Shown: positions 1-5,898 of the stretch, piece after piece | Numbering within the stretch: position 1 is the first letter of the stretch | Layout: every line of letters starts with the position of its first letter | NCBI GenBank assembly: GCA_029939615.1 | Contig: JAOZSP010000104.1 | Location: 1 to 6,233 of the forward strand | Direction of reading: 5' to 3' | Source: Candidatus Izemoplasma sp. | GTDB lineage: Bacteria > Bacillota_I > Bacilli_A > Izemoplasmatales > Izemoplasmataceae | DNA: 6,233 bases | The notes under the pieces: model-generated | The model's input: only the letters and a program-made list of their open reading frames with translations | Databases searched by the model: none | Told to the model about the DNA's origin: nothing | Position numbers and translations under genes: made by a program

Positions 1-32
1 TTGTGCTTTAAATTTCCAGAATTAAAGCACGA
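1..32. repeat. Short inverted repeat (hairpin) at the left edge
   Basis: The arms GTGCTTTAA (3-11) and TTAAAGCAC (22-30) are perfectly complementary around a 10-nt loop. The stem can extend to 1-32 with one G-U pair. No T-run follows on the plus strand, and the minus-strand side is cut off by the window edge. It could be the terminator of a gene lying to the left, but only the hairpin itself can be seen. Confidence 0.4.
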
Positions 33-61
33 ATGCAAGTTCTTCTTCCGATTTTGTTTTT

Positions 62-107
62 AAAAAATAGGAAAGGCTACAAAAATGAATTCATTTTTGT
101 AGCCTTT
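62..107 (-). terminator. Rho-independent terminator of the lipoprotein unit
   Basis: Positions 72-107 form a perfect 36-bp palindrome with 18-nt arms, each AAAGGCTACAAAAATGAA or its complement, centred on GAATTC. Read on the minus strand, the stem is followed by CCTATTTTTT, a run of six T. The stem starts 8 nt after the TAA ending at 116. The plus-strand exit has no T-run, so this terminates leftward transcription of the lipoprotein locus. The very long, AT-rich stem is unusual but the arrangement is canonical. Confidence 0.85.
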
Positions 108-115
108 ATAAATCT

Positions 116-586
116 TTACTCTGTCGTAGAATAACTAGATGATAGCATGAATACCAACTCTAATTCATCTTGATATTCATATGGTATATATGGTGTAATC
201 AATGATTCATATCCACATCTATTATGGTAACTAATCCCACCAATAATCGTTCCATAGTCTGTTGAAGCGTTGTTTTCCATTATTGGATCTAATATGCTTG
301 CTTTTCTTGTTATGAATTCTTGATATGTCATTCCATTGTAGGTATAGACTCCTCCTGGATATAAGAAATCTGTTTCTCCTGGATCATAATCAAACATCAT
401 TGTGAATTCAATAAACGGACTTGAATTCACAAACCATCTATTCATTTGCAATACGTAATCTTCTATCATATTTCCATCATTATATAAATCATAATTATAC
501 AAGTATTCCCAATCATTTAAATAGGATGCATTCCAAGTAAAAGCATTATTTAATCTATTATATTCTCCTGTATCTTTATACCGCAT
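116..586 (-). CDS. Tyrosine-rich hypothetical protein, possibly the frameshifted 3' part of the upstream lipoprotein gene
   Basis: I do not recognise this 156-residue protein. It is acidic, rich in Asn and Asp, and has about 20 Tyr. It has no signal peptide, no membrane segment and one Cys (in NRCGYES). The only nearby ATG (584-586) lies inside the 3' end of the lipoprotein gene, giving a 37-nt overlap in a different frame, and no Shine-Dalgarno sequence precedes it. The frame is open only four codons above that ATG, back to a TGA at 596-598. Composition matches the upstream lipoprotein, which is about 10% Tyr. The simplest reading is that the two were one lipoprotein of about 480 residues, split by a 1-nt indel (real or a sequencing error). 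A genuine overlapping gene translated by coupling is the alternative. The terminator lies right after its stop, so it belongs to the same transcript. Confidence 0.5.
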   Translation of the reverse strand: MRYKDTGEYNRLNNAFTWNASYLNDWEYLYNYDLYNDGNMIEDYVLQMNRWFVNSSPFIEFTMMFDYDPGETDFLYPGGVYTYNGMTYQEFITRKASILDPIMENNASTDYGTIIGGISYHNRCGYESLITPYIPYEYQDELELVFMLSSSYSTTE

Positions 587-1539
587 TCTAATACGTCATA
601 TCCGTATTCTTTTTCAATTGTTATAAAATCAACCAACATCGTTCCTGAATCGTCTATATAAAGCCTATAAGTACTTGTCTCTGTATATTCACTATTTAAG
701 AAATCAATTTCTAAATAATCTATATAAACATATAGGAAGTCATCTTCTACATATAAAGATACATCAACTACTCTATCTTCTTCTCTAGTGTACAAACTTA
801 TCTCATCAACTGAATAAGCAGTTTCCTCTTGAATAGTTGGATTTTCTTCTACAACTAAATCTAGCATTTGAAATAGCAAATCAATTCTACGATAAGAAGA
901 CCCATAATCATAATTGATAATATCAAAGAAATCATAATCTAATATATCATCACGATATAAATATAAATGAGCATCATCTTCATGTGATGTGTAATCTCCT
1001 TCTGTATAAGTTGAATAATAGTCTTCATATTCATCAAGTGGATTATCTCCATAGTATAAATCACTATAGATTAGTGATTTATACGTATTTAAATATTCAA
1101 TAATTTCACTACTGGTTTGAACTGTATCATTCTCTGTTTGTAGTAAAGATATATCATACCCTAGATGTTGTTCTGAATTATCAAATGTAGGAACAACATA
1201 ATCAATACATATTGATGTATCAAACCCACATACTTTATCAACAAGGTCATTACCTTCATAAACATCATAGACCTTCTCATATTCGCCACATGTAGGTGTT
1301 TTAATAATACATTCATTATTGATAAGTTCCTCATTAATTTCACATGTAGGAACAACTAATTCACATTCACCATCAACTAATAATTCATCACTTTCACATG
1401 TAGGTTCAATCAATTGACATTCTCCATCAAGCAACTCTTCATTTGCTCCACATTCTATTGGATTATTATCTATTAATCCTTCACATCCTGATAAGAATAT
1501 AGTAATTGTTATTAAGGTAAATAATAGTATTTTCTTCAT
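550..1539 (-). CDS. Secreted lipoprotein with Cys-paired tandem repeats and a Tyr/Asp/Glu-rich domain
   Basis: The protein has 329 residues from ATG 1539. An in-frame GTG at 1548 is less likely because it overlaps the Shine-Dalgarno site. Residues 1-19 are a type II signal peptide: MKK, a hydrophobic stretch, then lipobox LSGC with Cys19 as the lipidated residue. This predicts anchoring to the outer face of the cytoplasmic membrane. Residues 30-83 are three tandem 18-residue repeats of the form C-x10-C-x4-P-T, followed by a degenerate Cys segment (Cys84, 104, 111). The rest (about 120-329) is acidic, with about 32 Tyr in the whole protein, and resembles no enzyme family I know. It has its own extended -10 promoter and is separate from the arc operon. 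The C-terminus may be cut short by a frameshift, since a similar ORF continues in another frame. Export and lipid anchoring are well supported; function is unknown, with ligand binding or surface attachment only a guess. Confidence 0.82.
   Translation of the reverse strand: MKKILLFTLITITIFLSGCEGLIDNNPIECGANEELLDGECQLIEPTCESDELLVDGECELVVPTCEINEELINNECIIKTPTCGEYEKVYDVYEGNDLVDKVCGFDTSICIDYVVPTFDNSEQHLGYDISLLQTENDTVQTSSEIIEYLNTYKSLIYSDLYYGDNPLDEYEDYYSTYTEGDYTSHEDDAHLYLYRDDILDYDFFDIINYDYGSSYRRIDLLFQMLDLVVEENPTIQEETAYSVDEISLYTREEDRVVDVSLYVEDDFLYVYIDYLEIDFLNSEYTETSTYRLYIDDSGTMLVDFITIEKEYGYDVLECGIKIQENIID
1291..1452 (-). repeat. Three tandem 54-bp repeats coding 18-residue Cys-pair units
   Basis: The units encode residues 30-47 (1399-1452), 48-65 (1345-1398) and 66-83 (1291-1344) of the lipoprotein. 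The pattern is C-x3-EL(L/I)-type core, (D/N)(G/N)EC, four residues, then PT before the next Cys. Examples are CESDELLVDGEC and CEINEELINNEC. At DNA level the motif ACATGTAGG recurs at the unit boundaries on the plus strand, while the inner sequence has diverged, which points to old duplication rather than recent slippage. The two Cys per unit probably form a disulfide outside the cell. A fourth, degenerate unit begins at Cys84. Confidence 0.85.
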
Positions 1540-1545
1540 AAAAAA

Positions 1546-1552
1546 CACCCCC
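1546..1552 (-). promoter_or_regulatory. Shine-Dalgarno site that fixes the lipoprotein start
   Basis: The minus strand reads GGGGGTG, then six T, then ATG at 1539. With one G-U wobble it pairs along the anti-SD CCUCCAC. The spacing suits the ATG at 1539 and rules against the GTG at 1548, which lies within the site. Confidence 0.7.
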
Positions 1553-1564
1553 GTTATATTTAAT

Positions 1565-1573
1565 ATTATAACA
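1565..1573 (-). promoter_or_regulatory. Extended -10 promoter of the lipoprotein gene
   Basis: The minus strand reads TGTTATAAT: a perfect TATAAT (1565-1570) preceded by a TGn extension. No good -35 hexamer is present at 16-18 nt upstream, only T-rich sequence, as is common with extended -10 promoters. Transcription would start near 1558, leaving a leader of about 20 nt. The promoter sits between the arcC hairpin and the lipoprotein gene, so the lipoprotein can be expressed independently of the arc operon. Confidence 0.65.
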
Positions 1574-1606
1574 TAATTTGTAAATAGAAAAATAAATGGA
1601 TTTGAA

Positions 1607-1634
1607 AAGGCGTTTACTCTTAGGTAAGCGCCTT
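1607..1634 (-). terminator. Probable terminator after arcC
   Basis: On the minus strand AAGGCG pairs with CGCCTT. One C-A mismatch follows, then TTAC pairs with GTAA around a 6-nt loop. The hairpin begins 11 nt after the arcC TAA. The downstream T-tract is weak (CCTTTTC, then ATTTATTTTTC further on), so termination may be partial. It is the only candidate for the end of the racemase-arc operon. Confidence 0.55.
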
Positions 1635-1645
1635 AAATCAAATAC

Positions 1646-2560
1646 TTATTTTGTGATAATTGTTCCTGCTTCAAGTTTAAATGCTTCTGGAGCATTGTTT
1701 AATGAAGCTATTATTGATGTCTTTCCTTTATTTGCGAATTTCATTGTTGCTTGGATTTTAGGTAGCATGCTTCCAGGAGCAAAATGATTTTCTGTTATTA
1801 GTTGTTTTAGTCTTGAAGTTTTAACGTTTGTTAATGCTTCACTGTTTTCTTTACCGAAGTTTATATAGACATTATCAACAGCGGTAATAATAACTAAGTA
1901 ATCAGCGTCGATTAGTTCTGCTAGTTTTTCGCTGGCGTTATCTTTATCGATAACAGCTGCTACTCCTGTTAGAATTCCGTCTTTTTCAATTACAGGAATC
2001 CCTCCTCCACCGACAGTTATAACGATATGATTATCTTTTAGTAGTGATTTAACGATTGCTTTTTCTTTTACGTCTATTGGCATTGGACTAGGGACTACTC
2101 TTCTATATCCTCTACCTGCGTCTTCAATCATTGTGTAACCCATTTTTTCTGATAATTTGGTTGCTTCTTCTTTTGTATAGAAGCTACCTATTGGTTTTCT
2201 TGGGTTTTGGAATGCTTCATCAAATTCATCTACAATTACTTGTGTTACAACACTAGCAATTGATTTGTTTATGTTTTGTCTTGTTAGTTCGTTCCCTATG
2301 GCGTTTTGCATATGATAACCAATATATCCTTGGCTCATTGCTCCACATTCAGGGAAGGGCATATTAGGAGTAGAAGAAGACTCTGTGAATGATAAGTTTA
2401 TCATTCCTACTTGGGGTCCATTTCCATGAGCTATTACTATTTCATGTCCTTCTTTTATTAGTTCTACAATAGGTTTAGCTACTATTTTTAGTAGTTCTTT
2501 TTGTTCTTCTGGTGTTTTACCTAGAGCGTTACCTCCTAAACTAATTACGTATCTACTCAT
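1646..2560 (-). CDS. arcC: Carbamate kinase (arginine deiminase pathway)
   Basis: This cytoplasmic amino-acid-kinase-fold enzyme transfers phosphate from carbamoyl phosphate to ADP, giving ATP plus carbamate, which decays to NH3 and CO2. It is the ATP-yielding step of the pathway. From ATG 2560 it has 304 residues, close to the usual ~310. Visible motifs are SLGGNALG (7-14), AHGNGPQVG (44-52), NPRKPIGSFYT (119-129), the GRGYRRVVPSP segment, VGGGGIPV, DKDNASEKLA (family usually DKDFAS), and APGSMLPKI. The ATG overlaps the arcB stop as ATGAGTAG (8 nt), and no Shine-Dalgarno sequence is visible. Translation therefore probably depends on ribosomes finishing arcB. An in-frame GTG at 2569 would add three residues but also lacks an SD, and family members start with MSR-type sequence at the ATG. 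It is the last gene of the operon, and a hairpin follows. Confidence 0.95.
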   Translation of the reverse strand: MSRYVISLGGNALGKTPEEQKELLKIVAKPIVELIKEGHEIVIAHGNGPQVGMINLSFTESSSTPNMPFPECGAMSQGYIGYHMQNAIGNELTRQNINKSIASVVTQVIVDEFDEAFQNPRKPIGSFYTKEEATKLSEKMGYTMIEDAGRGYRRVVPSPMPIDVKEKAIVKSLLKDNHIVITVGGGGIPVIEKDGILTGVAAVIDKDNASEKLAELIDADYLVIITAVDNVYINFGKENSEALTNVKTSRLKQLITENHFAPGSMLPKIQATMKFANKGKTSIIASLNNAPEAFKLEAGTIITK

Positions 2561-3572
2561 ATGTGTCACTAAGGGTAGCTAGCATTACTGCTTTTATTGT
2601 ATGCATTCTATTTTCTGCTTCTTGGAATACTACTGATTGCTTGCTTTCTAGTACTTCGTCTGTAACTTCCATTTCACCGTTAGCTACTTTAGGGAATTTA
2701 GTTCCAAAGTTTGAAGAAATATCTTTACCCATATCTGTATCTTTACCATGGAATGCTGGTAAACAATGCATAAAGATCGCAGTATCTTTTGCGTTATTCA
2801 TCATTTCTGTATCTACTTGATAAGGACTTAGTTGTGCTAATCGGGTATTCCATACTTCTTTTGGTTCTCCCATACTTACCCATACGTCTGTATAAATAAC
2901 GTCAACGTCTTTTGTTCCTAGGAATTTGTCTTCTGTAAAGTTTATTGTTGCGCCTGTTTCTTTAGCGATTTCTAAACATACATCAATTAATTCTTGGTCT
3001 GGCCATAGTTCTTTAGGAGCTACTCCTGTGAAGTTTAATCCTAGTTTAGCACTACCGATCATTAAACTGTTACCCATGTTGTTTCTTGAATCACCAACGT
3101 AAGTAAATTTAATTCCTTTTAAGTATCCAAAGATTTCTTTTATTGTTAAGAAATCAGCTAAGATTTGAGTTGGATGATAAACGTCAGTTAGACCGTTCCA
3201 TACTGGAACTCCTGCGTATTGTCCTAGTTGTTCTACATGCAGTTGTTTGTATCCTCTAAATTCAATACCATCATACATTCTTCCTAGTACTCTAGCTGTA
3301 TCTTTTACTGATTCTTTTTTGTTCATTTGACTTCCGTTTGGTCCTAAGTAAGTTGTTCCCATGCCTAAATCCATTGCGCCTACTTCGAAGGCACAACGAG
3401 TTCTTGTTGAGTCTTTTTGGAATAAAAAGACAACATTTTTATCGGAAAGAACTTTATGTGATTTCCCTTCGTATTTCTCTTTTTTTAATTTTTCTGAAAG
3501 TGTGATTAAATAAGTGATTTCTTCTGGTGTGAAATCTAGTAGTGTTATAAAGTTTCTGTTTTTTAAGTTCAT
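2553..3572 (-). CDS. arcB: Ornithine carbamoyltransferase, catabolic type
   Basis: In this operon the enzyme is expected to run phosphorolytically: citrulline plus phosphate gives ornithine and carbamoyl phosphate, which feeds carbamate kinase. It has 339 residues, the normal length. The N-terminal carbamoyl-phosphate domain carries STRTRC (55-60) and HPTQ (133-136). The C-terminal ornithine domain carries DVWVSMG (229-235) and HCLPAFH (269-275). The segment before STRTR reads FQKD, where many homologues have FEKT. A clear AAAGGAG lies 8 nt before the ATG. It starts 19 nt after arcA and its stop overlaps the arcC start. Sequence alone cannot fully separate catabolic arcB from biosynthetic argF; placement between arcA and arcC decides the call. 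Confidence 0.95.
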   Translation of the reverse strand: MNLKNRNFITLLDFTPEEITYLITLSEKLKKEKYEGKSHKVLSDKNVVFLFQKDSTRTRCAFEVGAMDLGMGTTYLGPNGSQMNKKESVKDTARVLGRMYDGIEFRGYKQLHVEQLGQYAGVPVWNGLTDVYHPTQILADFLTIKEIFGYLKGIKFTYVGDSRNNMGNSLMIGSAKLGLNFTGVAPKELWPDQELIDVCLEIAKETGATINFTEDKFLGTKDVDVIYTDVWVSMGEPKEVWNTRLAQLSPYQVDTEMMNNAKDTAIFMHCLPAFHGKDTDMGKDISSNFGTKFPKVANGEMEVTDEVLESKQSVVFQEAENRMHTIKAVMLATLSDTYE

Positions 3573-3591
3573 AGTTTTTTCTCCTTTAAAA

Positions 3592-4806
3592 TTAAATACT
3601 TTCTCTGTCTAGCGGCATACTCATACAACGAGGTCCACCACGACCACGAGATAGTTCACTTGAAGGGATTTCAAGTACTTTGATTCCCTCTTTTCTTAAG
3701 ATATTGTTTGTAACGTGATTACGTTCATAAACAATAACTACTCCTGGCGCTATAGCTAATGTATTTGCACCGTCATTCCATTGTTCTCTCCCACTTGTTA
3801 TTAAATCATTACCACCAATATTTATTAATTTGATTGGTGTTTTTAAGTGTTTTTCTAATATGTGTTCTAACGTTGTTACTACTTTTGATACTTTAAATGA
3901 TTTACCATCTTTAATTACTTCAAAGATTATTAGTTCTTTCATAATTCCTGGATGAATTGTGAAAACACCATAGTCGATTTGTGTAAAGACGGTATCTAGA
4001 TGCATATATGCTCTAGTTTTAGGGATATTAAAAGCTAATATTGTTTTAAATGATGTATTAGCATCGAATAGTTTTCTTGCTAAAGATTCAATTGCTCTTG
4101 GGTCTGTTCTTTTACTTATTCCGACTGCAATTGTTTCTTTGTTTAAAACTAATACGTCTCCACCTTCTGATTTATATCTAGCTGTACGTTTTTTGTATCT
4201 AGGTATTTTTTCATTTTCAAAACGAGGATGATATTTAAACATATACTCACTTAAAATAGTTTCTCGTTGTCTTGCGTCAGTAGACATATTGTTTATTGCA
4301 AGACCATCTCCTATACTAGCGAATGGATCTCGTTGGAATAGTAGGTTTGGCATCGGGTCTGTATAAAATGGATATTCATCTTCTAGCATATCCATAATGT
4401 TTACACGATGTTTTAGTTCTACTTCGTTTGTTCTAATTCCTTCTATCATCTTGCATACTAGGTCTCTATGAGAAAGGTTGCTTAAATATGTGTAAACAGC
4501 GTTTTTAACGCTTTTTGAAGGGATTAAAGACTCTTCAATAAATTGATTGATGAAATTAGTTTTTACTTTTGGATGGTTATCTAAAGCTTCTATAACCATA
4601 TTAGTAATATACAATACTTCAACACCATTATCTCTTAATGTTTTAGCAAAAGCATCATGTTCTTCTTTAGCAACTTTTAAATAAGGAATATCATCAAACA
4701 ATAGTCTTTCTAATAAATCAGGAGTTAAATTTTCTAGTTCTCTACCTGGTCTGTGTAGTAAAACTGTCCTTAATCGTCCTATTTCAGAATATACGTTAAT
4801 TTTCAT
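3592..4806 (-). CDS. arcA: Arginine deiminase
   Basis: The enzyme hydrolyses L-arginine to L-citrulline and NH3, the first step of the arginine deiminase pathway, in the cytoplasm. It has 404 residues, the typical length, and a guanidino-modifying fold. The catalytic set is complete: Asp160 in FQRDPFA, Glu214 in EGGD, His269 and Asp271 in HLDTVFT, and the nucleophile Cys394 in GGPRCMSMPL. NDGANTL (344-350) and the N-terminal GRLRTVLLHRPG are also family signatures. The helical insert typical of arginine deiminases lies around residues 75-150. The Shine-Dalgarno GGAAGGA sits just before the ATG at 4806 and lies a few bases past the alr stop, with a gap of only 15 nt. The family is known to supply energy and to raise pH through ammonia. 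No truncation or missing residue is seen. Confidence 0.97.
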   Translation of the reverse strand: MKINVYSEIGRLRTVLLHRPGRELENLTPDLLERLLFDDIPYLKVAKEEHDAFAKTLRDNGVEVLYITNMVIEALDNHPKVKTNFINQFIEESLIPSKSVKNAVYTYLSNLSHRDLVCKMIEGIRTNEVELKHRVNIMDMLEDEYPFYTDPMPNLLFQRDPFASIGDGLAINNMSTDARQRETILSEYMFKYHPRFENEKIPRYKKRTARYKSEGGDVLVLNKETIAVGISKRTDPRAIESLARKLFDANTSFKTILAFNIPKTRAYMHLDTVFTQIDYGVFTIHPGIMKELIIFEVIKDGKSFKVSKVVTTLEHILEKHLKTPIKLINIGGNDLITSGREQWNDGANTLAIAPGVVIVYERNHVTNNILRKEGIKVLEIPSSELSRGRGGPRCMSMPLDRESI

Positions 4807-4821
4807 AAATATCCTTCCTTT

Positions 4822-5898
4822 CTACTTAATATATATTTTAGGAACTCGATATGTGATTTCACATATTATTTCATAGTTTATTGTGTTTAAGCGTGACGCA
4901 ACCTCATCAATAGAAACTAGTCCACCAAATAAAATTACATCATCAGTTTTCATTATATTTTCATTAATTTTTATGAACATTTGATCCATGCAAATGGTTC
5001 CAATTATCGGAAATCTTTCACCATTAATTTCAACATCTCCACCTTGATTTGCACGAATAAATCCGTCAGCATATCCAATTGGAAGTATTCCGATTATTTC
5101 CTTTTGTTTAGCTGTATAAGTAGCTCCATACCCTACTTTATCACCAGGATTCAATAACTTAATTTCACTAATTTTAGTCACAAGTTTATAAGCTGTTTTC
5201 AGGAAATTTACATTGTCATCTGAAGTCAATCCGTATAGACTAATTCCTAGTCTAACATGGGTTGTAAAATCAATATTATTTTCATACTTTATTGATGAAC
5301 TAGAATTTGATGTATGTATCATCTCAAAATCATAGTCTAAATAGGAAATAATTTCTTTAAATCTTGTTAGTTGTATATCGTAATATGTTTTATCCATAAC
5401 AGCTGTGCTGAAGTGAGTATAGATCCCAACTAAATTTATCATTGGATTTTTTTTCATTTTTTCAAAGTTATCCACAATCTCTTCATCAAATTTAAATCCA
5501 AGACGATTCATACCAGAATCAATTTTCATGTGAACTTTTAACGGTTTTACAAGTTTTCGTACATTTTGAAGCTGGTCTGAGTTGCTGATTGTTACACTTA
5601 TGTTTTTCTCACTTGCAATTAGGAGCCCTTCATTTTCAATAATTCCCATCACAAGAATCTCAATTTTAGGGAATTCTTGGCGCAATTTCAGTGCTTCTTC
5701 AAGCAAGCTTACTGCGAAGTAGTCAACTCCATTTCCGTGTAAATATCTCGTAACTTCTACGTCTCCGTGTCCATAAGCATTAGCTTTTACAACTGGAATA
5801 ACTTTCTTATGCTTAACTATATTTTGAACGTTTTTATAATTTTCTAATAGGTTAGGTAAATTGATTTCAGCATAGGTTTTTCTGTAATATTTAGACAT
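4822..5898 (-). CDS. alr: Alanine racemase (PLP fold type III)
   Basis: The family interconverts L- and D-alanine with pyridoxal phosphate, normally for peptidoglycan. The protein is 358 residues, slightly short of the usual 360-390, and complete. Lys38 in VVKANAYGHG is the PLP lysine. Lys125 and Arg132 lie in MKIDSGMNRLG, His162 in YTHFS, and Arg216 in HVRLGISLYG. Tyr257 in VGYGATYTA is the opposing catalytic base, followed by IGYADG, ICMDQ (302-306) and Tyr350 in YRVPKI. The ATG lies within ATGTCTAA, overlapping the orr stop by 8 nt, and GGAG sits 7 nt upstream. Co-transcription with orr and arcABC leaves open a role beyond wall synthesis. The enzyme might act on another amino acid such as ornithine or arginine, since related racemases can be broad in specificity. 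The intact alanine-racemase signature makes alanine the default. Confidence 0.92.
   Translation of the reverse strand: MSKYYRKTYAEINLPNLLENYKNVQNIVKHKKVIPVVKANAYGHGDVEVTRYLHGNGVDYFAVSLLEEALKLRQEFPKIEILVMGIIENEGLLIASEKNISVTISNSDQLQNVRKLVKPLKVHMKIDSGMNRLGFKFDEEIVDNFEKMKKNPMINLVGIYTHFSTAVMDKTYYDIQLTRFKEIISYLDYDFEMIHTSNSSSSIKYENNIDFTTHVRLGISLYGLTSDDNVNFLKTAYKLVTKISEIKLLNPGDKVGYGATYTAKQKEIIGILPIGYADGFIRANQGGDVEINGERFPIIGTICMDQMFIKINENIMKTDDVILFGGLVSIDEVASRLNTINYEIICEITYRVPKIYIK

Noticed and set aside
560..620. Programmed -1 frameshift site joining the lipoprotein and the downstream ORF
   Set aside because: The permitted window contains no X-XXY-YYZ slippery heptamer, and the run of five A lies above the TGA that closes the second frame.
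1161..1355. A 64-codon open frame on the minus strand inside the lipoprotein gene
   Set aside because: It is an out-of-frame shadow of the lipoprotein repeats, with no ribosome binding site and no plausible domain.
1553..1572. Inverted repeat GTTATA...TATAAC overlapping the lipoprotein -10 box
   Set aside because: A 6-nt AT-rich arm overlapping TATAAT is expected by chance in such sequence; there is no evidence that it is an operator.
1596..1787. A 63-codon plus-strand open frame antisense to the arcC 3' end
   Set aside because: It covers the terminator hairpin and conserved arcC codons; no SD or promoter supports it.
2563..2820. An 85-codon plus-strand open frame opposite the arcB 3' end
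   Set aside because: It is antisense to well-conserved OTC sequence, and its apparent hydrophobic character follows from the codons of the opposite strand.
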